Below, in pieces: positions 17,182 through 28,890 of a stretch of 32,862 nt of DNA. The DNA comes from Bacillota bacterium (lineage in GTDB: Bacteria > Bacillota > UBA4882 > UBA8346), in the NCBI GenBank assembly GCA_029776595.1, contig JAKOSX010000190.1, positions 1 to 32,862 of the forward strand. The letters are read 5' to 3'. The position numbers were made by a program, and so were the translations under genes. Every line of letters begins with the position of its first letter. Within the stretch, counting starts at the first letter, position 1. The notes beneath the pieces were generated by a model that made no database searches, was not told where the DNA came from, and saw nothing but the letters and a program-made list of their open reading frames with translations.

Positions 17182-18969
17182 TTATTCTTGTTCGTTAAGG
17201 CGTCTCTCTAACGCATCCAACTGATCGTTCAGTTCTTTCGGCAACCGGTCGAACTTGGCATAATGTTCGCGGATGGAAGCCACTTCTTTCAGCCATTCTT
17301 CCTTGTTCACTTTGAGCAATTCTTTCATATCCTCATCGCTCACATCCAAACCGGTACGGTCGATGGCATCCAGCGTCGGCATATATCCGATGGGCGTTTT
17401 CACTGCTTTTCCTTCGCCGGTCACTTGTTCGAAAATCCATTTCAGGACACGGCTGTTCTCGCCGTAACCCGGCCACAACCATTTTCCGTCTTTGGTCTTC
17501 CGGAACCAGTTGACGTAGAAGATCTTCGGCAGTTTGGAAGCCTCGGTTTTGGTTCCGATATTCAGCCAGTGAGCGAAGTAGTCTCCCATATTATATCCGC
17601 AGAAGGGCAACATCGCGAACGGATCGCGGCGAACCTGGCCGATATTGGCGGAAATAGCTGCTGCCGTAATCTCCGAACCAACGATGGAACCCATAAATAC
17701 CCCATGGTTCCAATCGAAGCTCTGATGCACCAAAGGAATGGTGCTGGGACGGCGGCCTCCGAAGAGAATCGCCGAGATAGGCACGCCTTTCGGATCTTCC
17801 CACTCCGGAGCGATGGCCGGACATTGGTTGGCCGGTGCCGTAAAGCGGGCATTGGGATGGGCAGCCGGAGTTTCCGAACCGGGTTTCCAGTCTTGGCCTC
17901 TCCAGTCAATCAGATGATCCGGTGCTTCCGTTCCAATACCTTCCCACCACACATCGCCGTCGTCGGTCAAGCCCACATTGGTGAAGATGGTGTTTTTCTC
18001 GATGGTGTGCATAGCGTTGGGGTTGGAATCATAGGAGGTACCGGGAGCCACACCGAAGAATCCGGCTTCCGGATTGATGGCATACAATTGTCCGTCAGCG
18101 CCGAATTTCATCCAGGCAATATCGTCTCCGATAGTCTCTACTTTCCAGCCGGGGATGGTCGGAATCAACATGGCCAAATTGGTCTTTCCGCACGCACTGG
18201 GGAAAGCGGCCGCAATATATTTGGTCACGCCCTTGGGATTGGTAATTTTCAAAATCAACATATGCTCAGCCAACCATCCCTCTTCACGAGCGATGACCGA
18301 AGCGATCCGCAAAGCGAGACATTTTTTGCCCAACAAGGCGTTTCCGCCGTATCCGGAGCCATAAGACCAGATGGTCCGTTCCTCCGGGAAATGGCTGATA
18401 TATTTCTGCTCAATCGGAGCGCAGGGCCAAGCCACATCTTTCTGCCCTTCGGCCAGCGGCGCACCGACAGAATGCAAACACGGGATGAAGTCACCGTCGC
18501 CCAATACATCGAGGACCTGTTTGCCCATACGGGTCATGATCCGCATGTTGACAACAACATAAGGGCTGTCGGTCAATTCCACACCAATCTTTGAAATCGG
18601 AGAACCAATGGGACCCATTGAAAAAGGAATCACATACATGGTCCGGCCTTTCATGCAACCCCGGTACAGCTCCTTCATGGTGGCTTTCAATTCGTCGGGG
18701 TCGATCCAGTTATTGGTGGGACCAGCTTCCTCTTTGGTTCTGGAAGCAATATACGTACGATCCTCAACCCGGGCAACGTCTGAAGGATGGCTGCGGAACA
18801 GATAACACCCCGGCCGTTTTTCCGGATTGAGCGGTTGGGCCATACCCGACTCCACCATCTCTTGGAGGAGGCGCTCATATTCTTCCTGCGACCCGTCACA
18901 CCAATAAATCCGGTCGGGTTGGCAAAGTTCCGCCATTTCTTTAACCCAGTTTTGCAGCTTTGTGTTCAT
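17182..18969 (-). CDS. pckG: Phosphoenolpyruvate carboxykinase (GTP)
   Basis: [59 protein letters not shown]-type motifs and length. Confidence 0.97.
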   Translation of the reverse strand: MNTKLQNWVKEMAELCQPDRIYWCDGSQEEYERLLQEMVESGMAQPLNPEKRPGCYLFRSHPSDVARVEDRTYIASRTKEEAGPTNNWIDPDELKATMKELYRGCMKGRTMYVIPFSMGPIGSPISKIGVELTDSPYVVVNMRIMTRMGKQVLDVLGDGDFIPCLHSVGAPLAEGQKDVAWPCAPIEQKYISHFPEERTIWSYGSGYGGNALLGKKCLALRIASVIAREEGWLAEHMLILKITNPKGVTKYIAAAFPSACGKTNLAMLIPTIPGWKVETIGDDIAWMKFGADGQLYAINPEAGFFGVAPGTSYDSNPNAMHTIEKNTIFTNVGLTDDGDVWWEGIGTEAPDHLIDWRGQDWKPGSETPAAHPNARFTAPANQCPAIAPEWEDPKGVPISAILFGGRRPSTIPLVHQSFDWNHGVFMGSIVGSEITAAAISANIGQVRRDPFAMLPFCGYNMGDYFAHWLNIGTKTEASKLPKIFYVNWFRKTKDGKWLWPGYGENSRVLKWIFEQVTGEGKAVKTPIGYMPTLDAIDRTGLDVSDEDMKELLKVNKEEWLKEVASIREHYAKFDRLPKELNDQLDALERRLNEQE

Positions 18970-19075
18970 CTCTTTACTCCTCTCGCTCTACGATTTGTTT
19001 TATTATAAAAAGACAATGTACGACAAAATCAAGTTTAGGATAACCAAATCCCCTCAATAAACTCAATTAAGTTTA

Positions 19076-19104
19076 ATTGTAAAGAGTACGTGAAAACCTG
19101 TCAA
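19076..19104 (-). promoter_or_regulatory. Strong sigma-A promoter upstream of pckG (TTGACA-N17-TACAAT)
   Basis: Minus strand TTGACA 19104..19099, 17-nt spacer, TACAAT 19081..19076; implies a leader of about 100 nt before the pckG ATG. Confidence 0.75.
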
Positions 19105-19231
19105 CCGCTTTCGCAACTGTATACAATACACAATGGTGGACTTCTTGACACGTATCATATTATTTATCGGCTGCTCAACCCGAAAAGGATGTTAAATTTC
19201 GATGAATTTTTGCCGACAAAATTGTTAAAAA

Positions 19232-19254
19232 GACCGTTCCTGTAAGGAACGGTC
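19232..19254 (-). terminator. Intrinsic terminator downstream of glycerate kinase
   Basis: Minus strand GACCGTTCC-TTACA-GGAACGGTC followed by TTTTT. Confidence 0.85.
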
Positions 19255-19284
19255 CCGAAGACGGCACTTGGAAGATACATCGTA

Positions 19285-20430
19285 TCAACCCCGCGAATTC
19301 CAGCCGGCCAAAAAGATCCGTACTGTCCTTTCCGTGGCATCGATAAGCAATTCAGTGGCTTCGCGAATGGCTGTTTCCTGGCTTACCGGGCCGGTAACGA
19401 TGGGAGCTACAGCCGCTACCCCGGTGTCATAAATACATCGATAATCTTTATCCAAAGCGCCGGACAAAGCGATGACAGGTACCCCGGCCTGTTGCGCCGT
19501 TTTGGCCACACCGCTGATGGCCTTCCCCATAACCGACTGCCGATCGATCCGTCCTTCACCGGTAATAACCAACGCCGCACCTTGGATTCGTTGGCTTAGC
19601 CTGGTAGCATCCATCATTAGCTCAATGCCCGACACCAATTTGGCGTTTAAGAAAGCCATCATCCCGGCTCCCAATCCGCCGGCGGCACCGGCTCCGGGGA
19701 CATCCGCCACCGACTTCATCAACTGTTCCTCGATGACCCGGGCAAAATTGGTCAACCCTTGATCCAACTGTTCGATCACGGCCTGACTGGCTCCTTTTTG
19801 CGGTCCATAGACGGCTGCCGCACCTTCCGGCCCGGTTAATACATTCTCAACATCACAGGCAACCACAAACTCGGTCCGGGCAACCCGGGGATCCAATCCG
19901 GACATATCGATCTTGGCCAGTGACCCTAGCTCCTGTCCCCCTTCACCTAGCTCAAACCCATTGGCATTCAAAAATCGCACGCCGAGAGCTTTCGCCATGC
20001 CCAAACCGCCGTCAATGGTGGCGCTTCCTCCGATACACAACACAATCTTGGAAACCCCTTCATCCAAGGCGGCGCTGATCAGTTGCCCTGTACCGAAGGT
20101 GGATGTTTTCAGGGGATTGCGTTCATTTTCCGCCAAAAGCTGCAAACCTGAGGCTGCAGCGATTTCAATCACTGCAGTGGAACCATCGCCGGATAACCCA
20201 AAGAATCCGGTGATCAACCGTCCCAACGGATCCTGAACCAACGTTTTAATGATCCGCCCGCCGGTCGCTGAGATAAACGTGTCGACCGAGCCTTCGCCTC
20301 CGTCCGCCAACGGGATTTTTTCCACTTCGGCATCGGGAAGAACCTTCTTGACGCCACGTTCCATCGCCAAACATACCTGGACCGAAGATAAACATTCCTT
20401 AAATGAATCCGGCGCTAATACAATTTTCAT
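19285..20430 (-). CDS. Glycerate kinase (GarK/GlxK family)
   Basis: MKIVLAPDSFKECLSSVQV; PLADGGEGSVDTF; CIGGSATIDGGLGMAKALG; ITGEGRIDRQSVMGKAISGVAK. Confidence 0.95.
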   Translation of the reverse strand: MKIVLAPDSFKECLSSVQVCLAMERGVKKVLPDAEVEKIPLADGGEGSVDTFISATGGRIIKTLVQDPLGRLITGFFGLSGDGSTAVIEIAAASGLQLLAENERNPLKTSTFGTGQLISAALDEGVSKIVLCIGGSATIDGGLGMAKALGVRFLNANGFELGEGGQELGSLAKIDMSGLDPRVARTEFVVACDVENVLTGPEGAAAVYGPQKGASQAVIEQLDQGLTNFARVIEEQLMKSVADVPGAGAAGGLGAGMMAFLNAKLVSGIELMMDATRLSQRIQGAALVITGEGRIDRQSVMGKAISGVAKTAQQAGVPVIALSGALDKDYRCIYDTGVAAVAPIVTGPVSQETAIREATELLIDATERTVRIFLAGWNSRG

Positions 20431-20550
20431 GTGATCACCCGTATCAATTAATACTTAAAAATAATATCACTAATCCTTAGAAAAAATTAACTGTTCAATT
20501 TTTACAAAACCGCCAATATTATTATAATTACTTTTAAATTGGTTTGTAAA

Positions 20551-20605
20551 TAAAAAAAACCCAGTTTCTTGAATTTTTCTGGAAAACAGAAAATCGCGAA
20601 ACGGG
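20551..20605 (-). terminator. Long two-part hairpin with T8 run downstream of the rodA-NUDIX genes
   Basis: Minus strand CCCGTTTCGCG...TTCTGTTTTCCAGAA...GAAACTGGG TTTTTTTTA. Confidence 0.65.
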
Positions 20606-20638
20606 ATTTTCACGGCAATCAACCTTATCCAAACGCCG

Positions 20639-21082
20639 TCATGTTGCAGGTTTTTGATTATTCAGCACGGCCTCATTGGCCTTTCGCAGAAACTCCCGGG
20701 ACTCTTCCCAAACGTTTAAGGACTGGAGCTCAGGATAACTGAAAAATCGGACGCGACGGCCTTCAGGATTCTCCAGGATGGTTTTTTCGTATTCCATCAG
20801 AAACAGACAGGTGTCAATCTGGATTTGTTGCTGATTCCGATACCATTTGTAGCGAAAATTTCCCAAGGGAAACAAAATTTTTGCGGAAACACCGGCTTCT
20901 TCCACCACTTCCCGCAAGGCAGCCTCTTCAGCCGATTCTCCCTCTTCAATGTGTCCGGCAGGAATGATCCAGCGTTCCCGATCGGACTTACTGGTAACCA
21001 ATAAAAATTCATGCCGGCCGTCGGCATAGCGGCACACGATGCCGCCGGCTCTGTATTCCAAAGGAACATTTGTTGACATCAT
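20639..21082 (-). CDS. NUDIX hydrolase (start trimmed to MMSTNVPLEYRAGG)
   Basis: NUDIX box GHIEEGESAEEAALREVVEEAGV; the upstream ORF extension would overlap rodA. Confidence 0.92.
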   Translation of the reverse strand: MMSTNVPLEYRAGGIVCRYADGRHEFLLVTSKSDRERWIIPAGHIEEGESAEEAALREVVEEAGVSAKILFPLGNFRYKWYRNQQQIQIDTCLFLMEYEKTILENPEGRRVRFFSYPELQSLNVWEESREFLRKANEAVLNNQKPAT

Positions 21083-21098
21083 TCGATTCACCCATTCA

Positions 21099-22220
21099 CT
21101 AAAACATAATTTTCTGACGGCGGGCCCAAATATTGCTGAGCACTCCGACAGCAACTAAGCTGGCGATCATGGAACTTCCTCCGGAACTGATAAACGGCAG
21201 CGGAATACCGGTAATCGGCATAATCCCGATATTCATCCCCACATTCTCCAACACATGGAAGAGGAACAAGGAAATGATTCCAACTGCGATTAAACTTCCG
21301 GTTTTATCCCGGGCCTGTAACGCTATGCGCAGTCCCCGCCAAATAAAGGTAAAGAAGAGAAAAAGTACGCCAAAGCCCCCGACAAACCCCAATTCCTCAC
21401 ATAAAACCGCGAAGATAAAATCCGTATGATTCTCCGGTAAATAGCCTAACCGTCCCTGGGTACCCTGGAACAAGCCTTTCCCGGAAAACTGCCCGGAGCC
21501 TACCGCAATCATCGCCTGAATCACATTCCAGCCGCTTCGGTGCGGATCTTTTTCCGGATTGATAAAACTGGTCAGCCGGTTAATCTGGTATTCTTTGATA
21601 GGCAACGGAGTGCCTAAATATTTATGGCCCAGGAACATCAAGACAACGCTCAAAATCCCCGCCAAGATGATCACCAACAGTTTTTTACCTGGTGCTCCGG
21701 CCATATACATCATGATAAACATGAAAAAAATGAAGACCAACGCCGTCCCCAAATCCGGTTGGAGCATAATCAAAAGCAAAGGGCAGCCCATATACAAAAA
21801 GGGGCCGATAAAATCGTAAAAAGATCGCAAGCTTTCTTTTTCAGCCAAATATTTCCCGAACAAAACGATCATAACCACTTTGGAGAATTCCGACGGTTGG
21901 ACCCCGAACAACCAACTCTTCGCCCCGTTTCTTTCCGTTCCAAAGATCAACACCATCAACAGGACGAGAATATTCAGCACATACAAAAGTTGAGCCATTC
22001 GGTCCGAAATCCGGTAATCAAAGGACAGGACAATTGCCATGGCAACGAAACCGATAAGCACCGCAACCAATTGCTTTTTAACAACATAAAACGGATCGCC
22101 GCCGGTAAGCTGAGTTTTAACATTGGTGGTGCTGTACACCATCACCAACCCAACAATCAACAACAAACCGACAACCACCAGAACGGTATAATCTAAATTT
22201 TTCAGTAGCCGGCGATCCAT
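21099..22220 (-). CDS. rodA: Rod-shape-determining SEDS protein RodA
   Basis: LNRLTSFINPEKDPHRSGWNVIQAMIAVGSGQFSGKGLFQGTQGRLGYLPENHTDFIFAVLCEELGF; MPITGIPLPFISSGGSSM. Confidence 0.95.
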   Translation of the reverse strand: MDRRLLKNLDYTVLVVVGLLLIVGLVMVYSTTNVKTQLTGGDPFYVVKKQLVAVLIGFVAMAIVLSFDYRISDRMAQLLYVLNILVLLMVLIFGTERNGAKSWLFGVQPSEFSKVVMIVLFGKYLAEKESLRSFYDFIGPFLYMGCPLLLIMLQPDLGTALVFIFFMFIMMYMAGAPGKKLLVIILAGILSVVLMFLGHKYLGTPLPIKEYQINRLTSFINPEKDPHRSGWNVIQAMIAVGSGQFSGKGLFQGTQGRLGYLPENHTDFIFAVLCEELGFVGGFGVLFLFFTFIWRGLRIALQARDKTGSLIAVGIISLFLFHVLENVGMNIGIMPITGIPLPFISSGGSSMIASLVAVGVLSNIWARRQKIMF

Positions 22221-22354
22221 CTGAACACTTCCCTCTTCGCCTTATCTTTCAGGTGACATCGTAACAAACGACTGCCAACGAAAGAAGTTGCAGTTATTTT
22301 GATGGTCCTTGGCACCCTGCGGTTTCATGATTGGGATATTCCCGGTTCCGATAT

Positions 22355-22609
22355 TTATCGTTTGATTTTCTTCACGGGAATATTGGCAATCAATGCCGTC
22401 GACCGTTCTCCCGCATTCAGTTTGACTTCCATATTTTTCTCGTCGATCTCCATGTATTTGGAGATCACTTGGAACATCTCCTCTTTCAAGGATTCCATCA
22501 AACCTGTACTAACACTGGCCCGATCGTGAACCAACACCAGGCGCAAACGTTCCACGGCCATATTTTTGCTGGCTGTATCTTCCTTAAAAAACCTGTTAAT
22601 AAAGTCCAC
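22355..22609 (-). CDS. minE: Cell division topological specificity factor MinE
   Basis: SKNMAVERLRLVLVHDRASVSTGLMESLKEEMFQVISKYMEID; adjacent to minD. Confidence 0.95.
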   Translation of the reverse strand: MDFINRFFKEDTASKNMAVERLRLVLVHDRASVSTGLMESLKEEMFQVISKYMEIDEKNMEVKLNAGERSTALIANIPVKKIKR

Positions 22610-22695
22610 GTCAATCCCTCCTTCACTGATAATCCGGATTCGACAACGTCGTCAAAGATAAAGAGGTCATCCACCCGTTCCATTGCCTGCTTATA

Positions 22696-23490
22696 TTATT
22701 TTTTCAAAAAACGTTTGATCCGTTCAAAGAATCCCAGATCGAAATCCAGAGACATAAAGGGAACTTTTTCCCCTTCAATCCGGGCAACGATGTTCCGATA
22801 AGCCTGTCCTGCCCGGGAAGACGGATCGCTTACTGCCGGCTCGCCCCGGTTGGTTGATACGATAATACTCTGATCGTCCGGAACAACGCCAAGAAGGGTG
22901 ATGGCCAAAATATCATTAACGTCATTGACGTCCATCATATCCCCCCGACGGACCATATCCGGCCGAACCCGGTTAATCACCAGTTTGGGATCGGTTATCT
23001 CATAGGTTTGCAACAGCCCAATAATCCGGTCCGCATCCCGAACCGCGGATACGTCGGGCGTAGTCACGATAATTGCATCATCGGCACCGGCCACCGCATT
23101 TTTAAATCCATGTTCGATACCGGCCGGACAGTCAATTAAGATATAATCGAAATCCAATTTCAATTCTTCGCAAAGTTCCACCATTTGTTCGGGTTTGACG
23201 GCATCCTTCTCTTTGGTCTGGGCCGCCGGCAACAAATAGAGGTTATCAAAGCGCCGGTCCTTAATCAATGCCTGACGCAATTTGCAGTTTTTCTCAACCA
23301 CATCGATGAGATCAAAAACGATGCGGTTTTCCAAACCCATGACCACATCGAGATTGCGCAAACCGATATCCGCATCGATCAAAACGGTCTTTTTGCCGCG
23401 AATGGCCAGCCCGGTTCCAATATTTGCACATGTGGTGGTTTTACCCACTCCGCCTTTGCCGGACGTAATGACGATGACTTTCCCTGACAT
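22696..23490 (-). CDS. minD: Septum site-determining protein MinD
   Basis: VIVITSGKGGVGKTTTCANIGTGLA; DADIGLRNLDVVMGLENRIVFD; amphipathic C-terminus FFERIKRFLKK. Confidence 0.98.
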   Translation of the reverse strand: MSGKVIVITSGKGGVGKTTTCANIGTGLAIRGKKTVLIDADIGLRNLDVVMGLENRIVFDLIDVVEKNCKLRQALIKDRRFDNLYLLPAAQTKEKDAVKPEQMVELCEELKLDFDYILIDCPAGIEHGFKNAVAGADDAIIVTTPDVSAVRDADRIIGLLQTYEITDPKLVINRVRPDMVRRGDMMDVNDVNDILAITLLGVVPDDQSIIVSTNRGEPAVSDPSSRAGQAYRNIVARIEGEKVPFMSLDFDLGFFERIKRFLKK

Positions 23491-23519
23491 TCGATGACCT
23501 CCTCATATGTATCAACTTA

Positions 23520-24194
23520 TCAACTGAATTTCTCAACGATGATCTGATCGTCTTTCACCTTGGCGATTTCCGGACGAAAATCTTTGGTACGTTTCAATTT
23601 TTCCCCGCCCCGGGCGATCACGTCGGCTATCCGCAACTGAACCGGGTTGATTTGAAACGCAAAGATCCGGACATTCCGATCCCCTTGCATCCCCGCATGG
23701 GCCGTTCCCAGTAATTTCCCCATCACAATAATATCTCCGGAAGCCATAACCTCGGCTCCGGGATTAACATCTCCCCAAACCAGGACGTTCCCGTCAAACT
23801 CGATCCGCTGCCCGGAACGTAACGTTTTCTGAACGGTAACCGTCTGGACAACGCGTTCGTCACGGGCCGCTTTGCCCCTGGAAAACGGGCGTTTAACCGG
23901 GCTTGCCGATTCTCCGGTACTGCGCAGGACCAAACCGTTCTCCTGAAACAGACGAATCAACGCCGCTTTTTCCTCCGTCTCCAGTTGCCTGTTCCCCAGC
24001 TCCAGATTGATCTTGGCGCCATTAAAAAAATTATGAGAGTTCTTGAGATGATCTCTCAATTCCTGCAAATAGTTTTCAAAAGGGCCGGTTTCCGGAATGA
24101 TCAACGTCAGGCCGGAACGGTACCCTTTAAAAACGATGGTATTGCCGGACGGACTTCCTGTTTGAAGTGCATCGCCATTATCCGAAAATGCCAT
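23520..24194 (-). CDS. minC: Septum site-determining protein MinC
   Basis: QTVTVQKTLRSGQRIEFDGNVLVWGDVNPGAEVMASGDIIVMGKLLGTAHAG. Confidence 0.96.
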   Translation of the reverse strand: MAFSDNGDALQTGSPSGNTIVFKGYRSGLTLIIPETGPFENYLQELRDHLKNSHNFFNGAKINLELGNRQLETEEKAALIRLFQENGLVLRSTGESASPVKRPFSRGKAARDERVVQTVTVQKTLRSGQRIEFDGNVLVWGDVNPGAEVMASGDIIVMGKLLGTAHAGMQGDRNVRIFAFQINPVQLRIADVIARGGEKLKRTKDFRPEIAKVKDDQIIVEKFS

Positions 24195-24266
24195 GATATC
24201 TCCCTGTATATCGTTTTTTCCTGACTTTATAAGATTAACAGTAGATCATTCGATGTTTTTTAAAAA

Positions 24267-24289
24267 AATCCTCCTTATAACGGAGGATT
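24267..24289 (-). terminator. Intrinsic terminator between mrdA and minC
   Basis: Minus strand AATCCTCC-GTTATAA-GGAGGATT followed by TTTTTTA. Confidence 0.8.
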
Positions 24290-24298
24290 CAAGATGTT

Positions 24299-26353
24299 TT
24301 ATCGGTTTTTCGTATCTTCGGAAGTAACGCCTGGCGTTGCCGGCAGATTGGAGGGAGATACCGGTTGGCCGGCGGAAGCCTGTTGAACCGGAGCTACCGG
24401 TGCAGTTGAAGAACCATGGCCGGCGGCCGACCAAGCCTGCCGATTGGCCGTAGCTTCTGTAGTTTCCGGCTTTTTCCCTTCCTTCGGGTTCTCATCCCCA
24501 ATACCGAAATACGCCTCAAAGATTTTCCGGGCAATAGGCGCTGCACCGGCACTGCCTGAGCCGCCCTGCTCCACAAAGACGACCACGACGATCTCCGGTT
24601 TGTCAGCCGGAGCGAAGCTGGCAAAGACCCCGCCGTTGTCATAACCGTAACGTTGTGCCGTTCCGGTTTTTCCGGCGACCGGGTATTTATCCAGCGGGAA
24701 TCCACGAAAATAGGCAGCCGCCGTTCCGCCGCTGATCACTTCTTCCAACCCTTTTTTGACAATGGCCAAATCTTCAGCGGGAATGTTTAATTCCCGAACT
24801 TTTTGGGGCGGAAAACTTTTAACGGTTTTTCCCGACGCATCAGTGATCTTCGTCACCACCCGCGGTTTGTACACGACTCCGTTATTAGCCAATGCCGCGT
24901 AGAATTGGGCCAATTGAATGGGGGTTACCGTCAAATACCCTTGGCCGATGCCAAAATGTAAGGTTTCCAGAGGGAACCACTTTTTGTCGCGGGTGTTTTT
25001 CTCTTTCCACTGCCGGTCGGCAACGAATCCTTTCTTCTCACCAGGATAAAGCTCAATGCCGGTGGGCTTGCCGAATCCTACATACCGGGTATACTCGGCC
25101 AAAGCATCCACACCGATTCTTCGGCTTAATTCGGCCATTACGATATTACAAGAGTTTTTCAAACCGTCAATGACGGTTTGTCGTCCGTGAGGTGCCTGGC
25201 CTCCGGTAGCCGTCCAGCATTTAAAGCGATGTTTCCAAACCGGATCATACCCATTGCAGTAAAACTGATCCTGGGCAGTCACCTTTTGCTCGTTTAAAGC
25301 AGCCAAAACCGTCACCGGTTTAAAGGTGGACCCCGGTGCGTATTCGCCGCCAATGGCCCGGTTTAACAAAGGCGTCAGTTTGTTATTGTATAGGTTGTTG
25401 GCCACCTCTTTCGAAATGGGCCCTACAAATAGGTTCGGATCAAAGCCGGGCTTGCTGACCATGGCCAAAATGTCGCCATTCCGCGGATCCAAAGCGATAG
25501 CCACTCCGGCTTTGGCATTCTTATACTTCGTATTCTTTTGTAGATATATCAGATGTTCCTCAAGGGCTTTTTCCGCCGCTTGCTGAACTTTGTGATCGAT
25601 GGTCAAATGGAGATTATTGCCGGGTTCCGGTTCCTTCGTTTCCAATTTGGCCTTACGGCGTCCATGAATGTCCACTTCAAAGACTTTTCCGCCGTCCGTA
25701 CCGCGAAGGTACTGTTCATACGTGCGTTCCAATCCACTCTTGCCGATCAAGTCCCCCAGCTTATATCCGTCCGCCTTCATGGCCTCCAATTCTTTATCAT
25801 TAATCTCCCGGATATAGCCGAACAAATGACTGGCATACTCGCCATATTTATAGTACCTCACCGGAACCTCGTCCACTTCCACCCCAGGCAGGTCCATTTG
25901 GGCTTCCAAAATCTTAATGGCGGTGGCCGGATCGATATCCTTTTTAATCGTCACATATTGATAAGGACTTCGGTTGCTCTTGGAATCCGGCTGCAATTTA
26001 GCCTCAATTTCGCTGACCGGCATCTTTAAGATCTTGGCCAGCAGCGCTATCACCTGCGGCTTATCTTTCACGTCCTCCGGAACAACTGAAACATTCCGGG
26101 AAATACGGGTTGAAACCAATATCTCCCCATTACGGTCATAGAAATACCCCCGAGGGGCATTGATCCGTATGACCCGGGTTTGATTGGCCCGGGATTTGAC
26201 CATGATCGTAGCGCCTTCCATAATCTGCAGCACCCACAATCTGACAATCAGCAACAAAAAAATAACCAGAATCATCCCGGCCAATATTTTAAATTTCGGC
26301 TCCAGCTGTTTGGAAACGGACTCCTGCACGAAAGAAGTACCTCCAATTCTCAA
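24299..26353 (-). CDS. mrdA: Penicillin-binding protein 2
   Basis: GEYAPGSTFKPVTVLAAL (SxxK), SCN motif NSCNIVMAELSRRIG, KTG motif PVAGKTGTAQRYG. Confidence 0.96.
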   Translation of the reverse strand: MRIGGTSFVQESVSKQLEPKFKILAGMILVIFLLLIVRLWVLQIMEGATIMVKSRANQTRVIRINAPRGYFYDRNGEILVSTRISRNVSVVPEDVKDKPQVIALLAKILKMPVSEIEAKLQPDSKSNRSPYQYVTIKKDIDPATAIKILEAQMDLPGVEVDEVPVRYYKYGEYASHLFGYIREINDKELEAMKADGYKLGDLIGKSGLERTYEQYLRGTDGGKVFEVDIHGRRKAKLETKEPEPGNNLHLTIDHKVQQAAEKALEEHLIYLQKNTKYKNAKAGVAIALDPRNGDILAMVSKPGFDPNLFVGPISKEVANNLYNNKLTPLLNRAIGGEYAPGSTFKPVTVLAALNEQKVTAQDQFYCNGYDPVWKHRFKCWTATGGQAPHGRQTVIDGLKNSCNIVMAELSRRIGVDALAEYTRYVGFGKPTGIELYPGEKKGFVADRQWKEKNTRDKKWFPLETLHFGIGQGYLTVTPIQLAQFYAALANNGVVYKPRVVTKITDASGKTVKSFPPQKVRELNIPAEDLAIVKKGLEEVISGGTAAAYFRGFPLDKYPVAGKTGTAQRYGYDNGGVFASFAPADKPEIVVVVFVEQGGSGSAGAAPIARKIFEAYFGIGDENPKEGKKPETTEATANRQAWSAAGHGSSTAPVAPVQQASAGQPVSPSNLPATPGVTSEDTKNR

Positions 26354-26850
26354 GCTTCACGATCAGCCAAAAATTTCTCCATCTTCAACAGGAAATAATA
26401 GAGTAGCGGTGCCAACAAACTATTATAGACGGCCATAGGGAGTATTGCGGAAATAAACAGCAGATCAAAGCGGTAATTCGCATGAAAGGAAATATGCATC
26501 AACAAATTGAAAGCTTCAAAAATGACGGTTCCCAAAAATGCGGCCAATACCGGCACCAAAAGATTATCTCTGAAAATTATCTTCTGGAGAAGACCTGCAG
26601 AAAATCCGGCAGTCATCTTGGCCAACGCCCCGATACCGACGATACCCCCGGATAAAACATCCATAAACAACCCGGCAATGAGCCCAAAAATAGCGCCCTT
26701 ATAAAAGCCATGATACAACCCATAGGCGATGGCCAAAATCAAGATGAGATCCGGTTTGACATACCCGGGCAAATCGATTTTTGCCAGCCAGGTTGATTGG
26801 ACTGCAACCGCCAAACTCACCGTCACGGCCAACATCACAAATCGCATCAT
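26350..26850 (-). CDS. mreD: Rod shape-determining protein MreD
   Basis: Small multi-TM protein between mreC and PBP2; GYVKPDLILILAIAYGLYHGFYKGAIFGLIAGLFMDVLSG. Confidence 0.93.
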   Translation of the reverse strand: MMRFVMLAVTVSLAVAVQSTWLAKIDLPGYVKPDLILILAIAYGLYHGFYKGAIFGLIAGLFMDVLSGGIVGIGALAKMTAGFSAGLLQKIIFRDNLLVPVLAAFLGTVIFEAFNLLMHISFHANYRFDLLFISAILPMAVYNSLLAPLLYYFLLKMEKFLADREA

Positions 26851-27731
26851 TCTCCTCCAGGCGGTATAATTGCAGAAGATTCCGTAAACGGTTCTGCCGA
26901 ATCGTCTTTTCGTTTGATGACAAAGACGGTACGAAGCTGATTGAACTTGACCGCCGGCCGCAATATGGCTTTGGCCACCATCTTGTTCGGGCCGTAGCTG
27001 ACTTTGACCACCCGACCGATAGGAATACCCCTGGGAAACAGATCACTGGTTGCAGCCGTAATGATAATATCGTTTTCCTTTAAATCGCTGAAGAAATTGT
27101 CAACGGCCGGCCTGACCGTACACTCTCCCAAATACTCGCCGCCACCGGTAACGATGGCCATATTTTGGGTCCGTTTGACCATGCCTCCAATATAATTCCC
27201 ATCCCGCGGGTCGGTCAACAGGATCACTTCGGCGGTATAATCCCTGACTTCCAGAATCCGTCCAACAACACCTTTAGGGCTGATAACGGCCATATTTTTT
27301 TTGAGGCCGTCATTTTTCCCCCGGTTAATCGTCAGCGTCCGGCTCCAATTGCCGGGATTGACGGATATGACTTCGGCAGCGACCATTTCATGGGTCTGAG
27401 CTTTGACAAATCCAGCAGCTTGCCGTAACTCCTCATTTTCCTTTTGCAACTGCTCCAATGTGAGTTGCCGGGTTTTTAGCCGTTCAATTTCTTTCCGGAG
27501 CAAATCGTTTTCCACTTTCAACTGGGCCAACCGGGTGACGGTTTTCCAGCTGTCATGAAGGACCATTCCACAATAGTTGAAAATACTTTCGAGCGGAGCC
27601 ATGGCCGTGTTGAAAAAATACTCCACTTTTCCTTCGCTCTCCCTTTCCCGGGAGGTTACAAACATGACCCACGTCAACAAAAGGAATATTAAGGCGATGA
27701 TCAGAAACCGCCGATCGGCAAACCATTGCAT
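26847..27731 (-). CDS. mreC: Rod shape-determining protein MreC
   Basis: N-terminal TM, coiled coil, AAEVISVNPGNWSRTLTINRGKNDGLKKNMAVISPKGVVGRILEV. Confidence 0.96.
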   Translation of the reverse strand: MQWFADRRFLIIALIFLLLTWVMFVTSRERESEGKVEYFFNTAMAPLESIFNYCGMVLHDSWKTVTRLAQLKVENDLLRKEIERLKTRQLTLEQLQKENEELRQAAGFVKAQTHEMVAAEVISVNPGNWSRTLTINRGKNDGLKKNMAVISPKGVVGRILEVRDYTAEVILLTDPRDGNYIGGMVKRTQNMAIVTGGGEYLGECTVRPAVDNFFSDLKENDIIITAATSDLFPRGIPIGRVVKVSYGPNKMVAKAILRPAVKFNQLRTVFVIKRKDDSAEPFTESSAIIPPGGE

Positions 27732-27743
27732 TAAGATGCCACC

Positions 27744-28784
<1,041 letters not shown>

Positions 28785-28890
28785 TCATGTAGCTCCTTCC
28801 AGATCATATTCATAGCTGAGATTAAATACAACGACTTTTGTTTCATCAAAAACGGCGCACGGTCACGGCCCCGGATCCACGGATCTCATG

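Noticed and set aside
17263-18594. 443-aa plus-strand ORF
   Set aside because: Entirely antisense to the well-supported pckG gene; no recognisable domain; typical shadow ORF in GC-rich codon usage.
21083-21154. N-terminal extension of the NUDIX protein into rodA
   Set aside because: Overlaps the conserved RodA C-terminus; the start at MMSTNVPLEYRAGG is more likely.
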